Positions 8,958 through 18,816 of a stretch of DNA of 64,000 nt are shown one piece after another. This DNA comes from JAZBPO01 sp963691775 (GTDB lineage: Bacteria; Pseudomonadota; Gammaproteobacteria; Pseudomonadales; Azotimanducaceae). Within the stretch, counting starts at the first letter, position 1. Each line of letters starts with the position of its first letter. A program made the translations under genes and the position numbers. The stretch is from positions 1,984,001-2,048,000 of the forward strand of contig OY829369.1 of NCBI GenBank assembly GCA_963691775.1. The letters run 5' to 3'. The notes under the pieces were generated by a model, which saw only the letters and a list, made by a program, of their open reading frames with translations, searched no databases and was not told the origin of the DNA.

Positions 8958-10181
8958 ATGGATTTCAGCGATACCCCTGAAGAAGCCGCATTCCGCGCCG
9001 AGGCCCGGGCATTCCTCGAGGCGAACGCGACGCTGAAGAGCGAATCGAATCTGCGCAAGGGCGAGGGCGAGGCCGACTTCATCGCTCGCGCCAAGGCCTG
9101 GCAGGCCCTCAAGCAGGAGCATGGCTGGGCCTGCCTGAACTGGCCGAAGGAGCACGGCGGCCGCGGCGCCACGCCCATGGAGATGATCATCTGGAACCAG
9201 GAAGAGTCGAAGTACGACGTTCCGACGCAGCCCTTCGCCATCGGCCTCGGCATGTGCGGCCCGGTCGTCGCCGGCTTCGCTAGCGCCGAGAACAAGGCGC
9301 GCTACCTGCCGAAGATGACCCGCGGCGAGGAGATCTGGTGCCAGCTCTTCTCCGAGCCCGCGGGCGGCTCGGACGTTGCCAATCTGCGCACCCGCGCCGT
9401 GAAAGACGGCGATGAGTGGGTCATCAATGGCCAAAAGATCTGGACCTCCGGCGCCCAGTACTGCGACTACGGCATCCTGCTCACCCGAACCGATCCGGAC
9501 GTGGCGAAGCACAAGGGCCTGACCATGTTCATCCTGGACATGAAGGCTCCCGGCGTGGAGATCCGCCCGATCAAGCAGGCGTCCGGTGCCTCCGGCTTCA
9601 ACGAGGTCTACTTTACGGACGTGCGCATCAAGGATGATCATCGTCTCGGAGACGTCGGCAACGGCTGGCATGTCGCAATTGTCACGCTCATGAACGAACG
9701 TCTCGCCGTCGGCTCCGCGTCCGGACCGGACGCGACCGAGCTCCTGGAGCTCGCACGCACTACCGAGATGGAAGACGGGCCGGCCATCGAGGACGGCGCC
9801 GTGCGCGAGAAGATCGCTACCTGGTACGCGGAGCAGGCCGGCCTGCTTTACACCAAGTTGCGCACGCAGTCGGCGCTCTCCCAGGGCGGCACGCCAGGGC
9901 CGGAGAATTCGATCACCAAGATCGTCTCCGCCAACAAGCTCCAGGGCATCGGCAGCTTCGGCATGGACCTCATGGACATGGGCGGCATCCTTGTCGAGGA
10001 CCAGCCCATGGAGGGCATGTTCCAGGGCGCCTGGCTGTCGGCTCCGGGTCTGCGCATTGCGGGCGGCACCGACGAGATCCTGCGCAACATCATCGCGGAG
10101 CGCGTGCTCGGCATGCCGGGCGACATCCGCGTCGACAAGGACGTGCCATTCACTGACGTCCCGCAGGGCGGCAAAGGCTGA
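8958..10181 (+). CDS. Acyl-CoA dehydrogenase, second of a pair
   Basis: A 407-residue acyl-CoA dehydrogenase, larger than its partner. The ATG follows GCAGGAG. It has the classic flavin-site motif WCQLFSEPAGGSDVANLRTRA, the DEWVINGQKIWTSGAQYCDYG segment, and the C-terminal LRIAGGTDEILRNIIAERVLG. The HGGRGATPMEMIIWNQEE region near the N-terminus is typical of the long ACAD subfamily. It shares an operon with the preceding dehydrogenase, which suggests a joint beta-oxidation step on an unknown acyl-CoA. Confidence 0.94.
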   Translation: MDFSDTPEEAAFRAEARAFLEANATLKSESNLRKGEGEADFIARAKAWQALKQEHGWACLNWPKEHGGRGATPMEMIIWNQEESKYDVPTQPFAIGLGMCGPVVAGFASAENKARYLPKMTRGEEIWCQLFSEPAGGSDVANLRTRAVKDGDEWVINGQKIWTSGAQYCDYGILLTRTDPDVAKHKGLTMFILDMKAPGVEIRPIKQASGASGFNEVYFTDVRIKDDHRLGDVGNGWHVAIVTLMNERLAVGSASGPDATELLELARTTEMEDGPAIEDGAVREKIATWYAEQAGLLYTKLRTQSALSQGGTPGPENSITKIVSANKLQGIGSFGMDLMDMGGILVEDQPMEGMFQGAWLSAPGLRIAGGTDEILRNIIAERVLGMPGDIRVDKDVPFTDVPQGGKG

Positions 10182-10217
10182 GCCTCCGCTCTGATCAGCG
10201 GCGAAAACACGCCCGAG

Positions 10218-10244
10218 GCCCCCGCGGCGCCCGCCGCCGGGGGC
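10218..10244 (+). terminator. Possible transcription terminator hairpin
   Basis: A strong near-palindrome, GCCCCCGCGGCG, a CCC loop, and the complementary GC-rich arm, 37 bases after the acyl-CoA dehydrogenase stop. There is no clear T-run after it, so termination is plausible but unproven. Confidence 0.4.
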
Positions 10245-10356
10245 GTTCACGCAGCGTCGTGTCGCTGCCTAGCATCGAGCGCACCGGACCCTGGCGTCAC
10301 AGTGCGCCCGAGCCCTCTGGCGGCGCTGATTCCTCGGAGCAAGCCGTGAGCAAGCC

Positions 10357-11277
10357 GTGACCTCTACCTTCCAGGCGCTGGCGCCGATCCTCGGGCTCAT
10401 CGTGCTCGGCTATGTACTCAAGCGCCTGCGCTTTCTGCCCGCGGAAGGCTGGAGCGGTATCGAACGGCTCACCTACTTCGTGCTGTTCCCGGCGCTGCTG
10501 ATCTCAACGCTCGCCGGCCATGATCTGAACCGCACGCCCTGGGAAGAAACGCTCATGGTGGTGCTCGCAGGCGTGACGATTGCCGCTATCGCCCTGCTGC
10601 TCTGGCGCTGGCGTGCGCCGTCGATGAGCGGGCCCACGTTCACATCGATCTTTCAGGGCGGAGTACGCTTCAACACCTACGTCGCCGTCGCGCTCATCCA
10701 GGCTCTCTACGGCAGCGACGGCCTCGTCGCCGGCGCAGTCGCCATCGCGATCATGATTCCGCTCGTGAACGTCGCGTCCGTGTCGGTCTTCGCAATCTGG
10801 GGCGCAAATCCTGTTCGGGGCCTTGGCGCCGGCGTTCGCGAGGTCCTGCTCAATCCCCTGATCGTTGCGTGCGCCATCGGCGGTGCGATCGGCCTGCTCG
10901 ACTGGCGCATGCCGGCGCCGGTGCATGGCGTGCTCGAGAGCCTCGGGCGCGCCGCCCTGCCCCTCGGCCTGCTTGCCGTCGGCGCGGCCCTGCGGCCAGC
11001 GGAAGTGCGCGTTCACCTCGGGCCCGCCGTTGGCACCAGCTTCATCCAGTTCGGTCTCAAGCCCATCGTCGCCTTCGCGCTGACGGCCTACCTGTCCCCA
11101 GGGTCCGCAGCGACGGGCGCACTGCTGATCCTGTTCATGACGCCCACAGCGCCAGCGTCCTACATTCTCGCCCGTCAGCTCGGCGGGGACACCAGCGCCA
11201 TGGCCTCCATCGTCACCCTGCAGACGCTGCTCGCGTTCGCCGCCATGCCCGTGCTGGCAACGCTGCTGCTGCCTTGA
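10357..11277 (+). CDS. AEC-family (auxin efflux carrier-like) permease
   Basis: A 306-residue inner-membrane transporter with about ten membrane segments in two five-helix halves, typical of the AEC family that moves organic acids. Recognisable pieces are LAPILGLIVLGYVLKR at the N-terminus, FQGGVRFNTYVAVALIQALYG in the middle, and the C-terminal FMTPTAPASYILARQLGGD. The start is GTG at 10357, preceded by a short tandem duplication of the sequence around it (GAGCAAGCCGTGAGCAAGCC). It stands alone between the dehydrogenase pair and the protease. Confidence 0.88.
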   Translation: MTSTFQALAPILGLIVLGYVLKRLRFLPAEGWSGIERLTYFVLFPALLISTLAGHDLNRTPWEETLMVVLAGVTIAAIALLLWRWRAPSMSGPTFTSIFQGGVRFNTYVAVALIQALYGSDGLVAGAVAIAIMIPLVNVASVSVFAIWGANPVRGLGAGVREVLLNPLIVACAIGGAIGLLDWRMPAPVHGVLESLGRAALPLGLLAVGAALRPAEVRVHLGPAVGTSFIQFGLKPIVAFALTAYLSPGSAATGALLILFMTPTAPASYILARQLGGDTSAMASIVTLQTLLAFAAMPVLATLLLP

Positions 11278-11346
11278 AGACGGTCGAACACCCCCAGGCC
11301 GCGCATTGCGGTGTAGAGTCCGCGCGTCCCGGAATTGGAGAGCCCC

Positions 11347-14300
11347 ATGACCTCGTTCTTCGACCGCCTCGCCGCCCTGGCGTTGTTGATCGCGACCCTA
11401 GCCGTGCCGGCATCGGCAAATGCAGCTGCAACTGCAGCTGGCCAGACTCTGCTCCTGCGCGATCCGACCGCCTCGGATGAGGCCCTCGCCTTCACGTACG
11501 CAGGTGATCTCTGGATCACCGATCGCGACGGCAAGGCGCCCCGCCGCCTGACCTCAGGGGCCGCCGAGGAATACGGTCCGCACTTTTCACCGGACGGATC
11601 GAAGATCGCATTCACGACGCTCCACGGCCGCAACACCGACGTTTATGTGATCGACGCCGCGGGCGGCACGCCCGAGCGATTGACCTGGCACCCGGATCGC
11701 GACGTGGTCACCGGTTGGTCCGCCGACGGGACGCGCATCACCTTCAGCTCCCGTCGCGAAGTAGACAATGGCCGCAGCGGACAGCTCTGGGAGGTCGCTC
11801 CGAATGGCGGCGCGCCCACCAAGGTCATGGACGCACCCTTCTTCGTCGGAGAATGGAACGGCAGCGAACTCGCCTACATCCCGTTCAGCCCCGCCTACAA
11901 CGGCCTGTACGGCGGCTCTTCGGGCTGGAAGGGCTATCGAGGCGGCACCACCCCCTCTGTCGTGATCCTGGATCCGGTTCGCGAACGCCTCGAGCGCGTG
12001 GCGGGCGAACGCGTCAACGACATCGAGCCGATGTGGTCTGGTGACGATCTCTATTTCGTCTCCGACCGCGAATTCAAGGCCCTGAACATCTACCGCTATG
12101 ATCGCAGCGCCGGCACGGCAACGCGCATGACCGACGAGCGCCCGTGGGATGTGCGGTCGGCAGACGCCCACGACGGCACCATCGTCTATGAAGCGGGTGG
12201 GCGCCTGAAGGAACTCGATCTGGACAGCGGCGACGTTCGCGAGATCGCCGTGCACCTGCCGACCGATCTGCCGCAAACGCGGCCGCGCCTGGAAAACGTC
12301 GCCGGCAACATCGAGACCGCCCATCTGTCGCCGTCGGGGGCGCGGGTGGTCGTCACCGCACGGGGCGAGATCTTTACGGTTCCGACTGAGCACGGCTCGG
12401 TGCGCAATCTCTCGCGCACCTCGGGCGTCCGCGAGTACGCGGGCCTATGGTCACCCGAAGGCGATCGCGTCGCCTGGATCGAGCAAGCCGCGGACGGTCA
12501 GGCGATCGTCATCGCGGATCAGCAGGGCGAGCGCTACCAGCGCTTCGAGCTGGGGCCAGACTTCTACGAGCTCCAGACATGGGCGCCGGACGGCGACCGC
12601 CTTGCGATCACCGACAACCACCTCGGCCTGCACCTGTTCACCATCGAGTCGGGTGCGCTCGCCCGCGTGGACGCCCATGAACGGCGCGACCGCCACTACG
12701 TGGCCTTCTCTCCCGGCGGCGACTGGCTCGCATACACCAAGGAGCGCACCAACTACCTCTCCGACCTGATGCTTTACGAGATCGCCAGCAACACGCGGAC
12801 CCGCGTCACCGACGGTCTCGCCGACATCACCGATCTAGCATTCTCGCCCGACGGCGCAACGCTCTTCTTTGCTGCATCGACGAACTCCGGACCGGCACAG
12901 GTGGGCCTGGACATGTCGAGCCAGGAGCGACCGAGACGCGTCGCCCTCTACGCGCTCATGCTCACCGCCGATGGCGTCACGCCTCTCGCCCCGCGCGTAG
13001 GTGACGAGCGGGCCGATGATGCAAAGGCAGGCGACGAGGACGCGGAGGACGAAACGGCGACCTCGACGCGTATCGATATCGATGGCATCGCAGACCGCAT
13101 CAGTGCCCTGCCGGTCGCCGAGCGTAATTACTCGGATCTCGGCGTCGCAAAAGACGGTGACCTTCTCTTCGTGCGCGGCGTGCAGGCCGGCGCTTCGGTC
13201 ACGCCAGAGGGCGAGAGCGCCCGCTCCGAAGATGCCCTGCTTCGCTTCGACTTCGAGACTCGAGAAGTGCAGACCATCGCCAGCGGCGTGACCGGCATCG
13301 AGGTTTCGAGCGACGGTTCGTTCCTGCTCGCGCGTCGCGCAAACGGGGGGCTCGCAACGGCCTCGATTGCCGACAAGATCGAGCTCGAAGGTCTGGACAC
13401 CTCAGGCCTCCAATTGCTCATCGATCCACGCGCGGAGTGGGCGCAGATCTTCGAAGACGCGGTGCGCATGCAGCCCGCGTACTTCTACGCCGACAACATG
13501 CACGGTCTCGATTGGGACGCAACCGCAGCGCGCTATCGCGCGCTGCTGCCCCACGTCGGGCGACGCGATGACCTGAACGCCCTGATGGTGGAGCTGATCG
13601 CTGAACTCCACGTTGGCCACAACCGCGTCGGCGGCGGCGACGTCGACCACGGCCCGGACCCGGGCGCGGGGGCCCTCCTCGGCGCGAACTTCCGCACCGA
13701 GAACGATCGCTGGCGCATCGCCAAGATCCTCACCGGCGAGCGCTGGAACCCGTTCCTGCATGCGCCCCTCTCGCGACCCGGTCTGGACGTGCGCGAAGGC
13801 GACTACGTCCTCGCCGTGAACGGCGTCGATCTGACCGCGCGCGACAACCTCTTCGAATACCTCGTGGGCACCGCGGACGAACAGATTTCCCTGCGCATCG
13901 CCCGCGACGCCCGGGGCCTCGATCTGCGGGAGGTCATCGTGGAGCCAACGGCCTCGGAGCGCATGCTGCGCCTGTGGAACTGGATCGAGACCCGGCGGAT
14001 GCGCGTGGACGAAGCCACCAACGGCCGCGCCGGATACGTGTACCTCCCGAACACCGCTGGCGCAGGCTATACCCTGTTCAACCGCATGTACTACGCCCAG
14101 TCCGACCGCGACGCCATGATCATCGACGAGCGCTCCAACAGCGGCGGCCAGGCGGCGAACTACATCACTGACGTGCTCTCCAGCACCTATCTCGCGAGCT
14201 GGGAGGACCGAGACGCAGCAGTGTTCTACACACCCGCCAGCGCCATGCTGGGACCGAAAATCATGCTCATCGACCAGGACGCAGGATCGGGTGGCGACTT

Positions 14301-14634
14301 TCTGCCCTACGCGTTCCGGCGCGAAGGAATCGGCACCCTGATGGGCACCCGCACCTGGGGCGGCCTCATCGGCATTGCCATCAATCCCGCCTTTGTCGAT
14401 GGCGGGCGTATGGTGGTGCCGTTCTTCCGCTTCTTCACGCCAGACGGCGAATGGCGCGTGGAGAACGAAGGCGTTGCGCCGGACATCGAGGTACTGCTAG
14501 ACCCGCTCACCATCAACCGCGGCGGGGACAACCAGCTCGACGCCGCCATCCGCGAGCTCAAGGATCAGCTCGAACAGCACGCGGACACGTTGCTCAAGGA
14601 ATCGCCGCCGCTACCGACGCAGCTCGGATTCTGA
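11347..14634 (+). CDS. Tricorn-like S41 protease with beta-propeller
   Basis: A 1095-residue exported protease. A signal peptide (RLAALALLIATLAVPASANA) precedes a beta-propeller region with repeated TolB/PD40 motifs such as YGPHFSPDGSKIAFTT, VAFSPGGDWLAYT and DLAFSPDGATLFFAA. A PDZ-like segment follows (VREGDYVLAVNGVDLTARDN, about residues 815-835). The C-terminal S41 core has the helical start YFYADNMHGLDWDATAARY, LHVGHNR near residue 757, the probable nucleophile in AGSGGDF near residue 980, and RVENEGVAPDIEVLLDP near the end. Family members degrade oligopeptides. The ATG at 11347 follows a GGAG ribosome site. Confidence 0.92.
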   Translation: MTSFFDRLAALALLIATLAVPASANAAATAAGQTLLLRDPTASDEALAFTYAGDLWITDRDGKAPRRLTSGAAEEYGPHFSPDGSKIAFTTLHGRNTDVYVIDAAGGTPERLTWHPDRDVVTGWSADGTRITFSSRREVDNGRSGQLWEVAPNGGAPTKVMDAPFFVGEWNGSELAYIPFSPAYNGLYGGSSGWKGYRGGTTPSVVILDPVRERLERVAGERVNDIEPMWSGDDLYFVSDREFKALNIYRYDRSAGTATRMTDERPWDVRSADAHDGTIVYEAGGRLKELDLDSGDVREIAVHLPTDLPQTRPRLENVAGNIETAHLSPSGARVVVTARGEIFTVPTEHGSVRNLSRTSGVREYAGLWSPEGDRVAWIEQAADGQAIVIADQQGERYQRFELGPDFYELQTWAPDGDRLAITDNHLGLHLFTIESGALARVDAHERRDRHYVAFSPGGDWLAYTKERTNYLSDLMLYEIASNTRTRVTDGLADITDLAFSPDGATLFFAASTNSGPAQVGLDMSSQERPRRVALYALMLTADGVTPLAPRVGDERADDAKAGDEDAEDETATSTRIDIDGIADRISALPVAERNYSDLGVAKDGDLLFVRGVQAGASVTPEGESARSEDALLRFDFETREVQTIASGVTGIEVSSDGSFLLARRANGGLATASIADKIELEGLDTSGLQLLIDPRAEWAQIFEDAVRMQPAYFYADNMHGLDWDATAARYRALLPHVGRRDDLNALMVELIAELHVGHNRVGGGDVDHGPDPGAGALLGANFRTENDRWRIAKILTGERWNPFLHAPLSRPGLDVREGDYVLAVNGVDLTARDNLFEYLVGTADEQISLRIARDARGLDLREVIVEPTASERMLRLWNWIETRRMRVDEATNGRAGYVYLPNTAGAGYTLFNRMYYAQSDRDAMIIDERSNSGGQAANYITDVLSSTYLASWEDRDAAVFYTPASAMLGPKIMLIDQDAGSGGDFLPYAFRREGIGTLMGTRTWGGLIGIAINPAFVDGGRMVVPFFRFFTPDGEWRVENEGVAPDIEVLLDPLTINRGGDNQLDAAIRELKDQLEQHADTLLKESPPLPTQLGF

Positions 14635-14666
14635 CGGACCGGGCGCTCGGGTCGACCCTGCTCTGC

Positions 14667-15815
14667 TCAGAGGGTGTGCGCGAGCGCCTGCAGCTGCGCG
14701 ACCAGCTCGGTTTGCCCAGCGCAGGAAGTCTTCGCGAATATGCGTTTCATATGCCAGCGCACGGTTCCGATTGCGAGGGCGTAGCGCTCAGCGGTGAGCT
14801 CCGGCGAGCACCCACTGGCGATCGACGCCGCGATCCGGCTCTCTGCGGGTGTGAGGCCGAAGAGTTCACGCAGCTGACCGGCCACAAGCGTCCCGGGGCG
14901 ATCTCGGCGCGCGACGGTCACCAGTGCCAGACCTCGGCCCGGCGCCCGCGCCGCCCCCTCACCATCCAGCGGCATCCGAGTAGGCGCAGGTGCCACGATG
15001 AGCGCCGCCATCTGTATGTCGGCGCGGCCCCCCCGCGGCACGAAGACGCGCCGCCCACCCACGCGCAGTGCGTCGCGCACGGTGGCGTCGAACGCTTCAC
15101 AATCCGTCTCATGCTCGAAATCCACCCCTTTGCCTGGCGTACCCCGCAGCCCCGCATCGGCCATGAAGATGTGAGCGCCTGGATTGAGCGCTACGAGTCG
15201 CGCCTGCGCATCTACAAGCAGGGCTGGCACGCCACGCGCCTCAAGCTCGCCCAGGCGCAGGCGACAAGGGTCCTGGCGCAGGGATCCGAGCTGACAGGCG
15301 CGTTCGATATGTCGGCAGATGTGCTCCGCGAAGGCCAGCTCGCGCGTCTGGAAAGGCGCGTCGCTCAGATCCCGCGCGACGTACAAGCGCAACCGCGCCC
15401 CTTCCTCGAGCGGCAAGGTCAGACGCATGACATGCCCGGGATTCGCGCACGCGTCCGCTCCGGGCGGCACCTGTCCAACGGCTGCGAGCGTTTCGGAAGC
15501 GGCGTCGCTCGATTCATCGAGCACGTAGCCAACGTGTGCGAGGACCTCATCGGAGGCGTCGAAACTCGCCCCCTGCGGCCCGGCGCACGCAGGGGACCGC
15601 CTCTGTGGCTCCAGCTCCAGCCGGGCGCCGCCCGCGGACAGCTCAGCACAAAGGGCGCGCAACACCGGTGCCCACGCCGCCTCAGCGCCGGCGATCGCGC
15701 GATCGGCGGCGCCGGTGGCGCGCCGCGGGGCCTCACAGATCGCTGAGATCGGTATGGGTTTCGCGTCAACGGTGCCGTAGATCGCGGCGATGACGCCGTG
15801 TCCGGAATCGTTCAT
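14667..15815 (-). CDS. LuxR-type transcriptional regulator (paralogue A)
   Basis: A 382-residue regulator with a C-terminal LuxR/FixJ helix-turn-helix: LTPAESRIAASIASGCSPEL, then YALAIGTVRWHMKRIFAKT, and the tail TELVAQLQALAHTL. The N-terminal 300 residues contain a PAS-like segment (GVPALLVDAQARLVALNPGA) but no receiver domain, so it does not look like a phosphorylated response regulator. It is clearly paralogous to the protein at 17753-18808, with a nearly identical tail. It is divergent from the hydrolase-fused regulator beginning at 16039. The start MNDSGHGVIAAIYGT is chosen as the first ATG giving sequence like the paralogue's. Confidence 0.85.
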   Translation of the reverse strand: MNDSGHGVIAAIYGTVDAKPIPISAICEAPRRATGAADRAIAGAEAAWAPVLRALCAELSAGGARLELEPQRRSPACAGPQGASFDASDEVLAHVGYVLDESSDAASETLAAVGQVPPGADACANPGHVMRLTLPLEEGARLRLYVARDLSDAPFQTRELAFAEHICRHIERACQLGSLRQDPCRLRLGELEARGVPALLVDAQARLVALNPGAHIFMADAGLRGTPGKGVDFEHETDCEAFDATVRDALRVGGRRVFVPRGGRADIQMAALIVAPAPTRMPLDGEGAARAPGRGLALVTVARRDRPGTLVAGQLRELFGLTPAESRIAASIASGCSPELTAERYALAIGTVRWHMKRIFAKTSCAGQTELVAQLQALAHTL

Positions 15816-16038
15816 TCGCGTGCTCCCGACCGCACCTCGCCGCTCATGGGCGCAGGCGCAGGACGATTCATGGGGCGCGACGCTTCCATGCGCACGCGCC
15901 GCGGCATAAATTAGGGCGTGCGGGATGAGTGATGAATAGCCCAAACAGGCCATGGCCGGTCGACCCCGCAAACGTCCTCGAGAGCGCCGGGCGTGCCTGC
16001 CACGGTGGGCAGCGCAGCGGCGGTGCCCTTGCAATCGA

Positions 16039-17745
16039 ATGACTCCAGTTCAGGCCATGGCAACAGAAGCTCAGACCCCCACCGAACTTTTCCTGGCCGA
16101 AGTCCGGCGCTTCGCAGCCGACGGTGACGTGCACCGCATCTTCGGCGTGCTCGAATCGCATGAGCCGACCCCCGATCAATTCAGCACCCTCATCGCAGGC
16201 ATCCGAGTTGCCGAGGACATGGCGGCGCGCCTCGCCGGCGCCGCCGCTCAGCTGAGCGGCGCGCAGTGCCTACTGCTGGACGCCCGATCACGTGAACTCC
16301 TTCAGGTTCTCGGCGAGGGCGACGCCGCTGCGTTCCACTTCTGCGACCTCGAAGTCGGCACCCCCCTTGCCCTTCGCGAGCACCACCCCGATCCGCGCGG
16401 CGCCGAGGCGCTGAACACAGCCCTCGAAGGAGACGCCGCACACGTCGTGATGCTGCGCCGGGGCGGCCACGGGCCGAGAGACCAGGCGCTCGTGTTTCCG
16501 GGGAACACGCTGCCCGCCGCGCTCGCGCAGCGGCTCCGCGTCGAGGACGTCGGTACTACGGGCTGTGTGCTGTTTCTCGACCGGCCGCAACGCAAGGAGT
16601 GCGCGGCGGCTCTGCAGCCGGCGTTCGGTTTTACCGACGCAGAAACGCGGCTCGTCTGGAGCCTGCTGGAAACCGGTGATCTGCAGCGCGCAGCAAGTCT
16701 TCTCGACATCAGCATTCACACCGCCCGCAACCAGTTGAAATCCGTATACGGGAAGGTAGGCGTGAAGAAGCAGGCGGAGCTACTGCTGGTCGCGACCCAG
16801 CTCACCAGCCTGCACGCGCGCCATCGCGACTCGGCACGGCGGCGCAGCGCCTCACCGCCGCAAACAGGCGCCCCCGAACACCAGTATCTGCTCGACCGCT
16901 CGGGCCGACGCATCGCATACCGCCGCTACGGCGTTGTCGGCGGCGAACCGGTGCTCTGGTTTCACCACCTCGAGCGCAGCTCGCTCCTGCCACCGGGCGG
17001 CGCTGAAGCCGCCGCCGAACTGGGTCTGGACGTCATCTGCATGGATCAGCCCGGCGTGGGCAACTCGGACCCTGCCCAGATCGTGAGCGCCGAGGCGTTC
17101 GCGGACGAACATCTGCTCGTCCTCGATGCGCTCGGCCTAGGGGACGCACACTTCATAGGCGCGACGCGCGGCGCCGGCCTCGCGCTCATCTGCGCAGCAC
17201 GACATCCCTCGCGCTGCCGGTCGCTTACGATCGTTGGCGGCGTGCCTCCTATCCTCAGCAGCTTGCCGATGGGCGGAGACGGCAACGCCGGATCGCACGG
17301 CCTGCTGCAGCGCAATCCGTGGTTCATGGAGACCTACTACCAGATTCTCGGCTACCACCTGCAGGCGGGTGCGGGACCGCGCTTACTGCGCCACATGCCG
17401 CGCTGGTCAAAGCGCGATGCAGCATCGCTCGACGCGCGCCCCGAGCTCCTGAACTACCTGGTCGTGGCCGGCCTGGAAGCCGGACAGCATGAGAATCGCG
17501 GCATTACCGATGGTTTGCGTATCTTCATCAACCCGCCGGACGTCGACCGCAGCGCACTGCCCTCGCCCGTGCATGTTCTGCACAGCAGGGACGATCAGGT
17601 GTTTCCCCTCACGCGTCTGACCGACTGGCTCGGCAATACGCAACTGCAAATCCATCTCTTCGACGGCTATGGCCCGCTCCTTTCGGTCGCGGAGGCACCC
17701 GCGATCCTGGGCTACGTGCGCGGGCTCGCAAACAGCGAGCCCTAG
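16039..17745 (+). CDS. LuxR-type HTH fused to alpha/beta-hydrolase domain with altered triad
   Basis: A 568-residue two-domain protein. Residues about 1-190 form an N-terminal region, about 195-250 a LuxR-type helix-turn-helix (FTDAETRLVWSLLETGD, then ISIHTARNQLKSVYGKVGV), and about 285-565 an alpha/beta-hydrolase fold with PVLWFHHLE, MDQPGVGNSD and a late Asp in HSRDDQVFP. The nucleophile elbow reads GATRGAG, with Thr376 where Ser is expected. The C-terminal His position reads DGYGPLL, with Tyr544. The domain is therefore probably a ligand sensor, not an esterase; this is inference. Starts at 16039 or 16057 are possible. It is flanked by two LuxR paralogues on the opposite strand. Confidence 0.85.
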   Translation: MTPVQAMATEAQTPTELFLAEVRRFAADGDVHRIFGVLESHEPTPDQFSTLIAGIRVAEDMAARLAGAAAQLSGAQCLLLDARSRELLQVLGEGDAAAFHFCDLEVGTPLALREHHPDPRGAEALNTALEGDAAHVVMLRRGGHGPRDQALVFPGNTLPAALAQRLRVEDVGTTGCVLFLDRPQRKECAAALQPAFGFTDAETRLVWSLLETGDLQRAASLLDISIHTARNQLKSVYGKVGVKKQAELLLVATQLTSLHARHRDSARRRSASPPQTGAPEHQYLLDRSGRRIAYRRYGVVGGEPVLWFHHLERSSLLPPGGAEAAAELGLDVICMDQPGVGNSDPAQIVSAEAFADEHLLVLDALGLGDAHFIGATRGAGLALICAARHPSRCRSLTIVGGVPPILSSLPMGGDGNAGSHGLLQRNPWFMETYYQILGYHLQAGAGPRLLRHMPRWSKRDAASLDARPELLNYLVVAGLEAGQHENRGITDGLRIFINPPDVDRSALPSPVHVLHSRDDQVFPLTRLTDWLGNTQLQIHLFDGYGPLLSVAEAPAILGYVRGLANSEP

Positions 17746-17752
17746 CCCAGAC

Positions 17753-18808
17753 TCAGATCGCGTAGGCGAGCGCCTGCAATTGCGCAACAAGCTCAGTCTG
17801 CCCCGCCGAGCAGGTTTTCGCGAAAACACGCTTCAAGTGCCAGCGCACCGTGCCTACGGAAACGGAGCACCGCTCTGCGGCCGTTTCCGGGGAGCATCCG
17901 CTCGCGATCATGACAGCCAGGCGGCTTTCCGTTGGCGTCAGATCGAAGAGTTCGCGTAACTGCTCGGCGCACAGGTGCGTTGGCCGGTCGCGCCGCGCAA
18001 CCGAAGCGAGGGCGTAGTCGGGCGCATCTTTCGGCGCGGGGCCAACCACGAGCGCAGAACCGTCATCGCCGTGACGGCCGCACAGGGGCAACAGGTGCTT
18101 GTGCACCGCGCTGCCGACGGACGCGCGCAGTATGCGGGTGAGTTCTGCATTGCGGTGGCAAGCGCCGAGCTCCAGTGGCACATCGACCTGCCAGGGCAGC
18201 GCCATCGCCTCACCGAACTCTTCCGCGGCATGGTTCATGGCCACCACGGTGCGTGAGCGATCGAGGATGAGCGCCGGAACGCCCCTCAGATCGAGCTCCC
18301 GCAGCCGCTGATCGACCGGGTCGGGCAGCCGAGCAGACAAGCGCAGCGCTCGATCGACATGCTGCACGAGCTGTTCGAGCACGCTCTGCGCACCGTCCTG
18401 GAACGGACCGGCCGCAGCGCTGCGCGCGCACAGCAATACAAGGGTGGAACCGTCTGCGCGAAGCAGATCGAGGCGGATCAGGTGTGCGTCATCCGTGACG
18501 TCATCGGCCTCGATCCATGGCCGCCTGATTCCGAAGCCCCCGAGCGGACGGAGCAGATCCGGCGCGATCTGCGCTCGATCCTGTTCCCCCGCGCGGCCCA
18601 CAAAACTCTCGGGCAGGGCAGTCACTACCGCCGTGCTCCCAACCACCGAAGCAAAGGCGGCCACTCCGCCCCGCCCGCGATGCAGGCCCAGCCAAGCGCC
18701 CTCGGCGCCGACGTTCGCGCACAGCATGCCGAGCGCGTCAGACCAGTCGCGGGCGCCCTCGGCGGTCGCATAGATCGCCTCTACGGCGTCGAAGTGCAAG
18801 GCTTCCAT
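17753..18808 (-). CDS. LuxR-type transcriptional regulator (paralogue B)
   Basis: A 351-residue regulator closely related to the one at 14667-15815. Both share RDRP, QLRELF, LTPxESR, IASGCSPE, GTVRWHxKR, and the final TELVAQLQALA. The helix-turn-helix occupies roughly the last 65 residues. The middle holds a PAS-like stretch, GVPALILDRSRTVVAMNHAAEEF. No receiver domain is present. It is encoded 8 bases after a soluble histidine kinase gene, so the two are probably cotranscribed, but without a receiver the signalling link is unclear. The start ATG gives MEALHFDAVEAIYATAEG. Confidence 0.86.
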   Translation of the reverse strand: MEALHFDAVEAIYATAEGARDWSDALGMLCANVGAEGAWLGLHRGRGGVAAFASVVGSTAVVTALPESFVGRAGEQDRAQIAPDLLRPLGGFGIRRPWIEADDVTDDAHLIRLDLLRADGSTLVLLCARSAAAGPFQDGAQSVLEQLVQHVDRALRLSARLPDPVDQRLRELDLRGVPALILDRSRTVVAMNHAAEEFGEAMALPWQVDVPLELGACHRNAELTRILRASVGSAVHKHLLPLCGRHGDDGSALVVGPAPKDAPDYALASVARRDRPTHLCAEQLRELFDLTPTESRLAVMIASGCSPETAAERCSVSVGTVRWHLKRVFAKTCSAGQTELVAQLQALAYAI

Positions 18809-18816
18809 GCCGCACC

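Noticed and set aside
10345..10359. GTG at 10345 as start of the AEC gene
   Set aside because: That frame stops after four codons; it is half of a short tandem duplication, and the GTG at 10357 gives the full protein.
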